A stretch of DNA of 64,000 bases from Solibacillus sp. R5-41 (GCF_002736105.1 NZ_CP024123.1:364001-428000); one strand, 5' to 3'. Counted from the first letter of the stretch, positions 35,769 to 45,281 are shown. Made by a program: numbers and translations. Notes: generated by a model not told the origin, from the letters alone.

Positions 35769-37340
35769 TTATTGTAATTCTTTCGTTTCGCCTGATGTGA
35801 ACCAGTCTTGTACGTTCCAAACTTTTGTAACAAGACCTTCATAAAATTCAGGTTCATGTGATACAAGTACGATTGTGCCTTTGAATTCCTTCATCGCACG
35901 CTTTAGTTCTTCTTTTGCATCGATATCTAAGTGGTTCGTCGGCTCGTCAAACAGTAACCAGTTCGCAGGATCCATCAAAAGCTTACACAGACGTACCTTT
36001 GCTTGTTCGCCACCAGAAAGGGAATTTAATGGGCGTGTAATATGGTCTGTTTTTAATCCAGCTTTTGCTAATGCTGCACGAACTTGCGCTTGCTCCATCG
36101 AAGGGAACGCATTCCAAACATCATCAATCGGCGTAATTTTATCTGCTTTTACCTCTTGTTCGAAGTAAGAAGGTGATAAATAATCTCCTAAAGTCACTTT
36201 TCCATCAAGTGGTTTCACTTTGCCAAGCATAGTTTTTAATAGTGTTGATTTACCAACGCCATTCATTCCGACAAGGGCAATTTTTTCACCGCGCTCAATT
36301 TGGAATGATAGCGGTGGAAGTAGTGGTTTTTCTTTGTCATAACCAATGACTAAGTTTTCCGCCTCTACAATGTAACGGCCTGGAGTACGTGCCTCTTTAA
36401 ACTGAAACTCTGGCTTCACCGCAGTTTCAGGACGATCAATACGCTCCAAACGGTCCAGCTGCTTTGCACGAGATTTTGCACGGCCACTCGTTGAATAGCG
36501 TGCTTTATTTTTTGCGATGAAATCTTCTTGTTGCTTGATGAAATCTCGCTGCTTTTCATACGCATCGATATGCTGACGCTTGTTGATTTCTGCAAGTTCA
36601 ATAAATTTTTCATAAGTCGCTGTATAACGCGTCATTTTCGTGAATTCTAAATGTAAAATGACGTCTACAACATCATTCATAAATTCCGTATCATGTGAAA
36701 TTAATAAAAATGCATACGGATAATTTTTTAAATACATTTTTAGCCATGTGATATGCTCTTCATCTAAATAGTTGGTCGGCTCATCAAGTAATAATACTTT
36801 TGGTTTTTCAAGTAATAGCTTTGCTAGTAAAACTTTTGTTCGCTGACCACCAGAAAGGGCTGAAACATCGCGATCTAGACCAATTGCATCTAATCCTAAA
36901 CCACGCGCAATTTCATCGATTTTCATATCAAGTGTGTAAAAGTCACCGGCATCTAATGTATCTTGAATTTCTGCCATATCTTCTAATAGTTTTTCTAAAT
37001 CTGCATCTGGGTCGGCCATTTGCATCGTAATTTCATTTAATTCTTCTTCTTTTTTATAAAGGGGTAAAAAAGCATCACGTAGCGTATCACGCATAGAACG
37101 ACCAGCTGTTAATACTGTATGCTGATCTAAATAGCCGTAATGTGTTCCAGGTAGCCATTCGACTTTCCCTGTATCATGGATTGTTTGTCCTGTAAGAATA
37201 CCCATAAGTGTCGATTTACCAACACCATTTGCTCCTACAAGTCCGATGTGGTCGCCTTCAACGAGACGGAAAGAAACATCTTTAAATAAAGTACGGTCAC
37301 CGAATGAGTGCCCCAAATTTTCCACTGTTAAAATTGCCAT
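35769..37340 (-). CDS. ABC-F family ATPase (YfmM-like)
   Basis: 523 aa soluble ribosome-associated type of ABC ATPase with two ATP-binding domains and no membrane segment. Domain 1 has GANGVGKST near residue 38 and LSGGQRTK near 163; domain 2 has GMNGVGKST near 353 and LSGGEQAK near 437. The linker is basic and coiled ('ARYSTSGRAKSRAKQLDRL'). The start 'MAILTVENLGHSFGDRTLF' resembles my memory of B. subtilis YfmM. ABC-F proteins rescue or modulate translating ribosomes; which role applies here is unknown. Confidence 0.9.
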   Translation of the reverse strand: MAILTVENLGHSFGDRTLFKDVSFRLVEGDHIGLVGANGVGKSTLMGILTGQTIHDTGKVEWLPGTHYGYLDQHTVLTAGRSMRDTLRDAFLPLYKKEEELNEITMQMADPDADLEKLLEDMAEIQDTLDAGDFYTLDMKIDEIARGLGLDAIGLDRDVSALSGGQRTKVLLAKLLLEKPKVLLLDEPTNYLDEEHITWLKMYLKNYPYAFLLISHDTEFMNDVVDVILHLEFTKMTRYTATYEKFIELAEINKRQHIDAYEKQRDFIKQQEDFIAKNKARYSTSGRAKSRAKQLDRLERIDRPETAVKPEFQFKEARTPGRYIVEAENLVIGYDKEKPLLPPLSFQIERGEKIALVGMNGVGKSTLLKTMLGKVKPLDGKVTLGDYLSPSYFEQEVKADKITPIDDVWNAFPSMEQAQVRAALAKAGLKTDHITRPLNSLSGGEQAKVRLCKLLMDPANWLLFDEPTNHLDIDAKEELKRAMKEFKGTIVLVSHEPEFYEGLVTKVWNVQDWFTSGETKELQ

Positions 37341-37461
37341 AGATAATCCTCCGATTGATTTTGAAATTTTTATTGGGTAAGAAAGTGATGTCTGTTTTAA
37401 AAAAATATAGTAAGAAAGAACATCATTCCGCGCTATTTTGCTGTGGTGTTGTCTTTCAAAT

Positions 37462-37496
37462 TAAAAAAACTCGCAAGCTAATTACAATGCTGCGAG
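37462..37496 (-). terminator. Terminator overlapping the SE1832 gene end
   Basis: Leftward, CTCGCAGC (37496-37489) pairs with GC-T-TGCGAG (37478-37470) and runs into seven U residues. The 5' arm lies inside the last codons of the SE1832 gene. Confidence 0.8.
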
Positions 37497-37667
37497 CTGC
37501 TTATTTAGTTCTGCAAGCTGTGCTTCCATATTTTCAAGACGGGTAAGCGCCTTTTGTACTGATTCCGCATGACCTACTGATTCTAGCTTTTCCATATCGC
37601 CTTGAAGATTAATGTAGTCCATCTTTAATTCAGCGATTTCTTGTTGTAACTGGCCTTTTGTTGGCAT
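37482..37667 (-). CDS. SE1832 family small protein
   Basis: 61 aa, almost entirely a predicted coiled coil ('LQQEIAELKMDYINLQGDME' onward, ending 'AQLAELNKQLAAL'). Matches the small uncharacterised SE1832 family of Bacilli. The ATG at 37667 has AAGGAG eight bases upstream; the upstream in-frame extension has no site. Function unknown. Confidence 0.75.
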   Translation of the reverse strand: MPTKGQLQQEIAELKMDYINLQGDMEKLESVGHAESVQKALTRLENMEAQLAELNKQLAAL

Positions 37668-37690
37668 AATAATTACTCCTTTTCGAACCA

Positions 37691-37810
37691 AAATCAATTA
37701 CGCCTCGGCTAACTCTTGTCCAGATTTTTTCGAGCATTCTCGAAAAGCTCCTCTTAAAAATCTGTGACATCTGGCAGAGGCTTTAACTTACCCCACTGAA
37801 GCAAGTTAAT
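37691..37810. repeat. Family 1 intergenic repeat, copy D (core deleted)
   Basis: Has both ends of Family 1 (left AATCAATTACGCCTCGGC and CCAGATTTTTTCGAGC; right CTGAAGCAAGTTAA) but lacks the double-hairpin core, so it is an internal-deletion derivative. The gap 37811-37978 has no visible gene. Confidence 0.75.
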
Positions 37811-37978
37811 CTGTACATATTGTATCATACGATTGATTTTTTTGTCGTCAAGGAAATTATTAAATTATCGTAAGCGGAGAAATATTTAGGATAAGTGTTG
37901 TCTAAATTTAGGTTCGAATAATGGAAGGGAAAGTTGTACATTCATGCTTTGTTAGTATCGCGAACATATTTTATGTCT

Positions 37979-39022
37979 TTAAATATGTGCAATATTATGG
38001 CGCGAATAAGCTAAATCTAGAAGTAATGTTTGTAAAATTTCATTGTTTGTTAAAATATCGAGCGAGCGCTGCTTTTTGACAGCTCGTTCACGACGATGTT
38101 CATGCAGTAACAGCTCCATCACCGCATTTTGAATAATCGATTGCTTCATTTTTCGACCAAGGCCAATATGAATAAACCCATTTGCCTCACGAGAAAATGC
38201 ATAATTCAGCTCATTTTCATGCTGAGCAGTAGTAATACAAGGAATACCAGCTGCCGCCACTTTGTATGGCGTATAGTTTGCGTTACATATGATTAAATTC
38301 GCTTCAGGCATGAGGTGGAGAAGGGCATCTGGACGGCGAACAATTTCAGTATTGCGTCGGCTTAATGCCATCATTTGCAAATCCTCTACATTATGTGAAT
38401 AATCATCATCAATGGCCACCGAAATTTTTAACGGAATATGCAATTGCGTTAAGTGGCGGAGGGTGCGGTACGTTAAATTATTCACATCTCCGTCTTCAAA
38501 TGCGACAACAATATGCGGTAAATCTTGCTTGATGGAAATATCTCCAGTGTCGATGATATGACTTGCAATCATCTCCAGTTCTTGTGATACAGCAAACGCA
38601 TAGCTCCCTGCCAATTCATTCGCAAGAGGTTGTTCATGGGACTCCTCAAAGAGTGCAATAATATTACAATCAATTAGCTGTGTTCCATGACCAAAATCAT
38701 CAAAATGAACTACGGTCGTACAAAATGGGCGAATGAGCTCAATGTGTTCGATATGAGTATCTTTTCCATCATGAACCACCAGATGCGGCTCTAAATTTCG
38801 TAAATGTTTTTTTAGTTCTTGCGGCTTTTCAAAAAGAAGTACATTCAAATCCGTTTTTGCCAGTTTGTCCAATAAACGCTCATTGGCCGTGCGAATAAAT
38901 AGATAAACCGTTTCACCTTGATCTTGCAATAACTGCGCTAAAGTAGCTGCGCGCTCAAACGGATATGTGCCCTTTATATCACAATGCTCCACAATAAATA
39001 CGATTTTCTTTTTTTGCAACAC
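37979..39022 (-). CDS. PseG/SpsG-like UDP-sugar hydrolase or glycosyltransferase-fold protein
   Basis: 347 aa, GT-B-like. It starts with 'KKKIVFIVEHCDIKGTYPFE' in the place of the GGGHxxR loop region of PseG/SpsG. It ends with 'NYTPYKVAAAGIPCITTAQH' plus 'NELNYAFSREANGFIHIGLG', which matches the C-terminal nucleotide-sugar site of PseG-type proteins. No pseudaminic or legionaminic acid genes adjoin it. In spore formers SpsG takes part in coat polysaccharide. Call is by motif only. Confidence 0.55.
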   Translation of the reverse strand: MLQKKKIVFIVEHCDIKGTYPFERAATLAQLLQDQGETVYLFIRTANERLLDKLAKTDLNVLLFEKPQELKKHLRNLEPHLVVHDGKDTHIEHIELIRPFCTTVVHFDDFGHGTQLIDCNIIALFEESHEQPLANELAGSYAFAVSQELEMIASHIIDTGDISIKQDLPHIVVAFEDGDVNNLTYRTLRHLTQLHIPLKISVAIDDDYSHNVEDLQMMALSRRNTEIVRRPDALLHLMPEANLIICNANYTPYKVAAAGIPCITTAQHENELNYAFSREANGFIHIGLGRKMKQSIIQNAVMELLLHEHRRERAVKKQRSLDILTNNEILQTLLLDLAYSRHNIAHI

Positions 39023-39140
39023 AATCCCATCCTTTCCACATTCCCTATAAAATATGGTGAAATTGCCGAAAGTATGTATAAATAGAAATAGATAAAAACA
39101 GTGATTTCAATTTTCCGATAATAAAGAGAGGGTGAATTAA

Positions 39141-39953
39141 ATGTTAGGAATGCGTTCAGCTTTAGTGGTAGGCGCAACAGGTTTAGTTGGCTCGGCGCTT
39201 GTGAAGTTATTGTGTGATAGTGAAAAATATGCTGCGGTAAATGTTATTTCGAGAAGAAAACTATCTTTTACGCATCCGAAGCTCAATGTAAAGATTCGTG
39301 AATTTGATCAAATTGTGGATCAAGACATGGAATTTGCACATGAAATATTTTGTTGCTTAGGGACGACAATCAAAAAAGCAGGCTCACAATCAGAATTTGA
39401 GAAAGTAGATTTTGAATACCCATTATCAATAGCTGCACTAGCCAAAAATCATGGTGTTCCGCACTTCATTGTCATTTCTGCGATGGGTGCAAATGAAAAG
39501 TCATTTGCTCATTACAGCCGCGTCAAAGGGAAGTTGGAAAATGAATTAATCGAGATGAATTTCCCGCGATTATCAATCGTTCGACCATCCTTAATAATAG
39601 GAGACCGTCAAGAATTTCGTTTAGGTGAATTAATCGGAGCAAAAGTGCTAAAAATAATGAACCCGTTATTTGTTGGACCAATGGCAAAATATCGATCCAT
39701 TTCAGCAAATCAAATTGCACTTGCAATGAAAATCATTGCGCTAAATGAGGGGAAACAAAGCGTAGCCATTTATACATCAGAGCAATTAGCAGCAATGCAA
39801 ATGCCAGCTGAAGTGGAAACCGGGGATGCACCTTCAAAGGATGGATTATTTGATTGGGGCAAATATAAAGACAAGGATTGCCCACCTGTTGATAGAGACG
39901 TCGTATTTGATCGCAGTAAAATAAAAGAAGTAGATAGGAAAGACGATAAGTAA
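39141..39953 (+). CDS. NAD(P)-binding oxidoreductase, HTATIP2/YraR-like
   Basis: 270 aa Rossmann protein. The dinucleotide site is 'ALVVGATGLVGSALV' near residue 7; 'CCLGTTIKKAGSQSEFEKVD' near residue 73 and 'FIVISAMGANEKSFAHYSRV' near 111 match atypical SDRs of the HTATIP2/YraR group. A charged tail after residue 220 is extra. GAGGG precedes the ATG. Divergent from the PseG-like gene. Substrate unknown. Confidence 0.82.
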   Translation: MLGMRSALVVGATGLVGSALVKLLCDSEKYAAVNVISRRKLSFTHPKLNVKIREFDQIVDQDMEFAHEIFCCLGTTIKKAGSQSEFEKVDFEYPLSIAALAKNHGVPHFIVISAMGANEKSFAHYSRVKGKLENELIEMNFPRLSIVRPSLIIGDRQEFRLGELIGAKVLKIMNPLFVGPMAKYRSISANQIALAMKIIALNEGKQSVAIYTSEQLAAMQMPAEVETGDAPSKDGLFDWGKYKDKDCPPVDRDVVFDRSKIKEVDRKDDK

Positions 39954-39997
39954 TAGATGCTAAAGTGAATCCAATTAGATTGCATTATGGGGCAGAA

Positions 39998-40190
39998 AAT
40001 TTAATCAGAGGAAGTTGATTGGAATGAAGGGGAGGCGACTCCAGCGGGAACAGCACGTGTGGAAAATCCGCTTATTTTTCGAGATATATCTCGAAATAAG
40101 CTAGTTGGAGCCGTGCCCGCGGAAAGCGTCTGGACCGGATTGGAAATCAACGCCCCCTTTTTTATGGGAATTTTTAGAAGAGGGATTCTT
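39998..40190. repeat. Family 2 intergenic repeat, copy b
   Basis: Same orientation and about the same length as 34064-34256. The palindrome here reads CGAGATATATCTCG, so the central bases changed while keeping symmetry. The right end has CCCCC-T6-ATGGG, which could also act as a terminator for the oxidoreductase gene 45 bases upstream. No gene is visible from 40191 to 40435. Confidence 0.85.
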
Positions 40191-40435
40191 AAATTTAGTT
40201 TATAATAGACGGAGAACCGCAAAATCCGTATAGGTGGGGGACAATGGATTATTAAGATGGTAAATTTAGCATAGAAAAATGCTCATATAGAGGTACGAAT
40301 TATTTGTATGAAATACTATTGTAAAAAAGTCAGACAAAAGACTGAAATTCATGTTTCTTAAGCAGTAACCCTATTAATCAGCTATGTCCATCTGATACAA
40401 TATAGTATAGATATTAGTTAGATGGAGGAACATAC

Positions 40436-40990
40436 ATGAAAATCTTACTTGTCGATGGGACAATTTTTGGTCGCAAAACCGGCGTTCTTTTAGAGCAGGT
40501 TCAACAATATATTAAAGAGATTAATCCCGATTTAGAGCTAGAAATATTATACTTCGCTAATTTAAAGCATCAAATTTTAGATGGTAGCCCTCTTAATGAA
40601 GATATGAAAGCGATGATTCAGAAATTTGAGGAGGCAGATGGCTATATTTTTGCTTCTCCTATTTTCCAAGCATCCATCCCAGGCGTATTAAAAAATGCAT
40701 TCGACATGATTTCGCCAAAAGCGTTGCGCTATAAGCCAGCTGCAATTATTGGAAATGGTGGGACCTATCAGCATCATTTAGTATTGGAAAATCAATTACG
40801 CCCGATTCTTGATTATTTCCGCTGCTTAGTAACACCAAATTACGTGTATACACATGCAGATCATTTTGATCAAGACAATAAAATTATTGATGAAGACGTA
40901 CACAACCGTTTACGTGAACTTGCACGTGTATTTGTTCACTATTGCGAAGCGAGTAAAACTTTATCAAAGCAACCGGTTGATATGCAGTAA
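40436..40990 (+). CDS. NADPH-dependent FMN reductase family protein
   Basis: 184 aa flavodoxin-like protein. It begins 'MKILLVDGTIFGRKTGVLL' (FMN phosphate loop region) and has 'GYIFASPIFQASIPGVLKNA' near residue 71 as the second flavin loop, then 'AAIIGNGGTYQHHLVLEN' near 102. GGAGG precedes the ATG. Likely a soluble NAD(P)H:FMN/quinone or azo reductase; electron acceptor unknown. Confidence 0.85.
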   Translation: MKILLVDGTIFGRKTGVLLEQVQQYIKEINPDLELEILYFANLKHQILDGSPLNEDMKAMIQKFEEADGYIFASPIFQASIPGVLKNAFDMISPKALRYKPAAIIGNGGTYQHHLVLENQLRPILDYFRCLVTPNYVYTHADHFDQDNKIIDEDVHNRLRELARVFVHYCEASKTLSKQPVDMQ

Positions 40991-41009
40991 AAGCTTCTAT
41001 ATAAATGAC

Positions 41010-41051
41010 AAAAATCCTGCATCTCCTTTAAATAGGGGATGCAGGATTTTT
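41010..41051. terminator. Bidirectional terminator
   Basis: AAAAATCCTGCATC pairs perfectly with GATGCAGGATTTTT; the flanks are A- and T-rich. It separates the converging FMN reductase and Cj0069-type genes. Confidence 0.88.
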
Positions 41052-41081
41052 GTATTTGAAGTGGTGAAACATCGTAATAGT

Positions 41082-42125
41082 TTAGATGGTGCTAGGCGTT
41101 TTTTCGTGAAGACAAGCTAAAATGTCTTCTGCAACATCATGCGCAAGTTCAAGTTCAGAAGTAAAGCCAACACATGAGCAATTCATTTCACCTAAAATAT
41201 ACGTATCTGCACCGTTCTCATCTGTATCTAAAATAAAGTCAGCTGTCCAAATTAATGGTAAATCATGACCACCGAGTAGCGCTGTTATTTCCTCTAGTTG
41301 GCCTAAAAAACTGTTTACAAGTGTAGCCCATTCTTCGGGCTTGTCGTAGCGGTAATGTGCGCCAGAAAATAAAGTAGCGCTAAAGGCTTCAGCATCTTCT
41401 GCGGGTTTTTTATGTACGACATTAACCGGTTTGTTACGCAGCATGAATAAACGGATTTCGCCTTCTTTAATACGTGGAAGGAACTTCATATCAACAAGCA
41501 TGCCATTTTCACCAACGATGTATTGCTCACAAAACGTCATAAAATGCTCCAGCGTATGATATTCAACATGATTATCCTTTGCTTCTGTACATTTAATTTG
41601 TGCTGTTAAGGGTACTTCTATAGCATTTTCTGCAAGTGAATCGACAACTTGTACACGCCAAATACCTTCACCTGTTGAGCCGCGATTTTGTTTTAATACA
41701 CGTTCGCCAGTAGCAAGTGCTTTAGGAAAGGCGGATTTAAATTCTTCAATAGTGTAGTATGCAAACGTATCCTCAGGTACAAGTGATGTATGACGTAGTT
41801 TTACTAACGCATCTTTTGCTCCGTAGCCAATCATCGCATCAGGATGGGGCATACCAATCACACCCTCATTACATAATTCACGAAGCATTTCAAAATACTC
41901 GGTTTCGTACTTTAAGTTACCAGGATTAATACGAGACACATAGGCAGCTGCATGCTCTTTTACATAGTTAAAAATTTCATCACGTTTCTCCAATTCAAAA
42001 AATATCACTTCTGAATTTTGCCCTCGCTGCTTTAGTGCATCCACCATAGGCATTGTATCACCACGATAACCATTTGAACCTTTATCACTTCCACCTTGTA
42101 CTTCAAAAAATATTACTTTTCTCAT
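41082..42125 (-). CDS. Cj0069 family ATP-grasp-like protein
   Basis: 347 aa, cytosolic. 'VLKQNRGSTGEGIWRVQVV' near residue 142 is the ATP-grasp central strand and loop. 'YILGEMNCSCVGFTSELELA' near 311 holds the metal-binding E-x-N-x-S pattern. Matches the Cj0069 family as I remember it, a carboxylate-amine ligase-like group without known product. AAGGAG precedes the ATG. Stands alone. Confidence 0.75.
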   Translation of the reverse strand: MRKVIFFEVQGGSDKGSNGYRGDTMPMVDALKQRGQNSEVIFFELEKRDEIFNYVKEHAAAYVSRINPGNLKYETEYFEMLRELCNEGVIGMPHPDAMIGYGAKDALVKLRHTSLVPEDTFAYYTIEEFKSAFPKALATGERVLKQNRGSTGEGIWRVQVVDSLAENAIEVPLTAQIKCTEAKDNHVEYHTLEHFMTFCEQYIVGENGMLVDMKFLPRIKEGEIRLFMLRNKPVNVVHKKPAEDAEAFSATLFSGAHYRYDKPEEWATLVNSFLGQLEEITALLGGHDLPLIWTADFILDTDENGADTYILGEMNCSCVGFTSELELAHDVAEDILACLHEKTPSTI

Positions 42126-42292
42126 ATGAGAATGCTCCTTTCAAATTATGAATTTCACTTCCATAATAACTTGTAATGATTGCGTTGTATGTAGGAAATG
42201 TAGCGGAATTGTTACAAAAATGCTTAGATATACGAAATATTGGTCTTTAAAGTAGAGTGGATTTGTAGTGATTAATAAAATGGATTTGTATT

Positions 42293-42546
42293 TTAACTTG
42301 CTTCAGCTGAAGTCCACCACTTCTATAAGTGGTGGACGAATACCTAATATGCCCTTAATTCAGTAGGGGTTCAAACCTGGGCTGAACAGAGGAAATCAGG
42401 CTAAGGACGCCGCGTCGTGCGGCAACGCCTGAGTGACCAACGTCGTGTTGGCCCAATGCCCGAGGTGGATGTCACAGATTTTTCGCGGAATTTTTCGAAC
42501 AAGCTCAAAAAAATCTGGACGCAATTACGCCGATGCATAATTGATT
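42293..42546. repeat. Family 1 intergenic repeat, copy E (longest, inverted)
   Basis: Full-length copy in reverse orientation. It has the terminal CTTCAGCTGAAG, an extra hairpin GTCCACCAC/GTGGTGGAC (42312-42337), the core with inner GCCGC/GCGGC (42409-42423), and the CAGATTTTT and AATTACGCCGATGCATAATT ends. The neighbouring 42547-42959 stretch up to the helD paralogue has no gene or recognisable structure. Confidence 0.85.
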
Positions 42547-42959
42547 GTCTGTTTGTTAGTATTTTGAGACGATTCAAAACAACTGTGAGAAGGGTAAAGT
42601 AAAAAAACCATTGGCATCACATATTTTCCGTGAAATAGTTAAATTCCTTTATTCCACAACGCAAATTGAAAATAATAAACAGTTTTAAAAATTAGGCATA
42701 AGGTATTAATTCTAAATAAAAATTTGCGTTTCAGTAAAAGTGAAGAAATATGAAGAAAATGTGTCTATACTACATGAGGTTCTCATGAAATTTTACATTT
42801 AGGGATAATATGAAGGATTAAAATTTACCAGGAAATTCAAATAAACCAAATTAGGCCAATTAAATAAAGTGCATCTGTTGATTGAACAGCAAGGCATTTT
42901 GAGGTAGCATTAGATTTCGTGTAAAATCAAACAGTTCTAAAAATTAAGGGGGCCAAAAA

Positions 42960-45155
42960 ATGGAACAGAATATTTGGCAGCAGGAGCAGACACATCTATC
43001 AACAATTAGTGAACTCCTTAAAATGCATATAGCAGCATTAACAGTTCAATTGAAAAAACAAAAAGGTGAAATTGTCGAGGAGCGTACATTTGCTTCCTCT
43101 GAATTTAATGATGTTTCAGGGGAGAATGCGATTCAATTTTCGCAAATGTTGCAAACGATGCAGCTCCGTGAACGTGAATATTTGAATGTGAATGAGCAAT
43201 TAGCAAAATCTAAAATCTTATATAAAAGTCCATATTTTGGACGGATTTCTATAAAAAATGAACTAGGTGAGCCGGAGCATTTATATATCGGGCTCTCGAC
43301 ATTTCGTGAGCCGGTTTCGGATGATATGCTCATTTTTGACTGGCGAGCACCGATTTCAAGTCTATTTTACGAAAATAAAGTAGGACCTTCTCGTTATCAA
43401 ATTCCAGATGGCGAATATATTGACGTAATAATAGAAGGAAGACGCCAATATAAAATAACATACGACCAGTTGCTGCAATTATTCGATGCGGATATTTACA
43501 TTGGAGATGAAGTGTTACAAGGATTGCTTGCAGATACGGCGAAGGAAAAAATGAAGTCGATTGTTGCCACGATTCAAAGCGATCAAAATGCCGTCATTCG
43601 TTCGTCCAACAAGGATAATTTAATTGTGCTTGGTCCTCCAGGTAGTGGAAAAACATCGGTTGCCATGCAGCGAATCGCATTTTTACTTTATGAATATCGC
43701 CAAACGATGAATGCGCGCAGTATTTTACTCATTTCACCGTCTGATTTATTTAATGATTATATTTCGAATGTACTTCCGGAGTTAGGCGAGGAAAATGTAC
43801 AGCATACGACCTATTTCCGTTTGCTTCGCGATTTAAAGTTGACGCAATATAAATGTGAAACGAATTATGAGAATATTGAACGCTTGCAAAAGGCGGATGC
43901 AGAGGCGCGGGAGCATTACGCTTTTAAAGGCTCACATCCTTATACGAAACAGCTGCTTAACTATATTGAAAGTGTTAAAAAGGCGGGTATCCCGTTTTAT
44001 AATTTGAAGATGGGTGAGGAAGTATTTATTTCAGCCCGCAAGCTATCCCAACTTTTTTATGAGAAATTTGGCGAACTCGATTTAGATTTCCGTTTGAAAA
44101 AAATTCGTACAATGCTGCACGCTAAGCTACGTGAACGAAAGCAAAAGGAAATGAGTGTGCGCATGAAGGAATTACGTGCGGTCAACGCTTATATTGGCTC
44201 GGATAAAGAACTTGAACAGCAAGCACATAATGAATTAAATAAGCGATTCGGCAGACTTGAACAAACGATTGAACAGCTCGGCTTTGTGAATATTCATAAA
44301 ATGTATTTACAATCAATAACGTATACAAATGACAATTTATTCACACAGGCCGTACAGGCGAGCACAGCACAAAATTTGAAAAATCACGTACTTAATTATG
44401 AAGATTTGGCACCGATGATGTATTTACAATCAGTTGTGAAAGGGCTATATGCGAATAACATCATTAAGCATATCGTTATTGATGAAATTCAAGATTACTC
44501 TTATTTACAGCTGCTCACGCTAAAGGTGATGCATCCAAAAGCGCATTACACGTTACTTGGTGATCGCAATCAAATTGTGCATCCCCAAATGAAAGATTCA
44601 TTAGATGGGCCCATTTCTAAGCATTTTAAAGTAGTAGAACTCAATAAATCTTATCGTTCTACAAATGAAATTACTGATTTTATGAGTGCGATTTTACAAA
44701 ATACAACGACACTTTCCCTTGGTGTAGCGGGTGATAAACCACAAATTATTGAAACACAGCAATCCCCAAAAGCAATCCAGCAACTTATTGTGGAGCAGTA
44801 TAAGGAGGAGGATAGCTTTGTAATTTTATGCAAAAATAAAGCAGCTTGCGAACAGTTATATGAAGCCTTAAAGCCACTTGTGCCCGATTTGCAGCTCGTG
44901 ACAGAAAAACAAAAAGTGTATATGAAGGGAATCCTCATTATGCCAGGCTATATGGCGAAGGGCTTTGAATTTACAACGGTTGTGTTAGCGGATGCCAATG
45001 CAAATGTATACGTGGAAGAAATGGACGCCTATCTTCTATATACGATCGCGTCACGTGCAACGAGGAAACTATTCCTTTTAACGCGCGGACAATTGCCAAG
45101 AGCACTTGCACACATCGAATCGCAGCATTATTGCAAAGAAGTTCAAACGATTTAA
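42960..45155 (+). CDS. Second HelD-like RNA polymerase recycling motor
   Basis: 731 aa, same architecture as the 2929-5148 protein but strongly diverged. The N-terminal coiled coil is 'EQTHLSTISELLKMHIAAL', Walker A GPPGSGKT near residue 224, DEIQDYS near 507, 'LNKSYRSTNEI' near 561 and C-terminal 'YTIASRATRKLFLLTRG'. The conserved 'FDWRAPISSLFYE' near residue 122 parallels 'VDWRSPVANVYYD' in the other copy. AAGGGGG precedes the ATG. It may favour a different polymerase state or stress condition (inference). Confidence 0.9.
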   Translation: MEQNIWQQEQTHLSTISELLKMHIAALTVQLKKQKGEIVEERTFASSEFNDVSGENAIQFSQMLQTMQLREREYLNVNEQLAKSKILYKSPYFGRISIKNELGEPEHLYIGLSTFREPVSDDMLIFDWRAPISSLFYENKVGPSRYQIPDGEYIDVIIEGRRQYKITYDQLLQLFDADIYIGDEVLQGLLADTAKEKMKSIVATIQSDQNAVIRSSNKDNLIVLGPPGSGKTSVAMQRIAFLLYEYRQTMNARSILLISPSDLFNDYISNVLPELGEENVQHTTYFRLLRDLKLTQYKCETNYENIERLQKADAEAREHYAFKGSHPYTKQLLNYIESVKKAGIPFYNLKMGEEVFISARKLSQLFYEKFGELDLDFRLKKIRTMLHAKLRERKQKEMSVRMKELRAVNAYIGSDKELEQQAHNELNKRFGRLEQTIEQLGFVNIHKMYLQSITYTNDNLFTQAVQASTAQNLKNHVLNYEDLAPMMYLQSVVKGLYANNIIKHIVIDEIQDYSYLQLLTLKVMHPKAHYTLLGDRNQIVHPQMKDSLDGPISKHFKVVELNKSYRSTNEITDFMSAILQNTTTLSLGVAGDKPQIIETQQSPKAIQQLIVEQYKEEDSFVILCKNKAACEQLYEALKPLVPDLQLVTEKQKVYMKGILIMPGYMAKGFEFTTVVLADANANVYVEEMDAYLLYTIASRATRKLFLLTRGQLPRALAHIESQHYCKEVQTI

Positions 45156-45281
45156 AGGACTTTTTAATAATTCATTTACTCACTATTGCTTAGTTCTGCT
45201 TGAATTCCAAAACGTACTTGTAAAGAAATTTAAAAAGTGATAAAATTTCGAAAATTATAAAAAAGAGGAAGATCTAAACTT

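Noticed and set aside
37355-37546. 63-codon open frame on the plus strand
   Set aside because: It crosses the SE1832 terminator and antisense codons; no ribosome site or family likeness.
42417-42602. 61-codon open frame on the plus strand
   Set aside because: Mostly Family 1 repeat sequence; other copies do not keep the frame.
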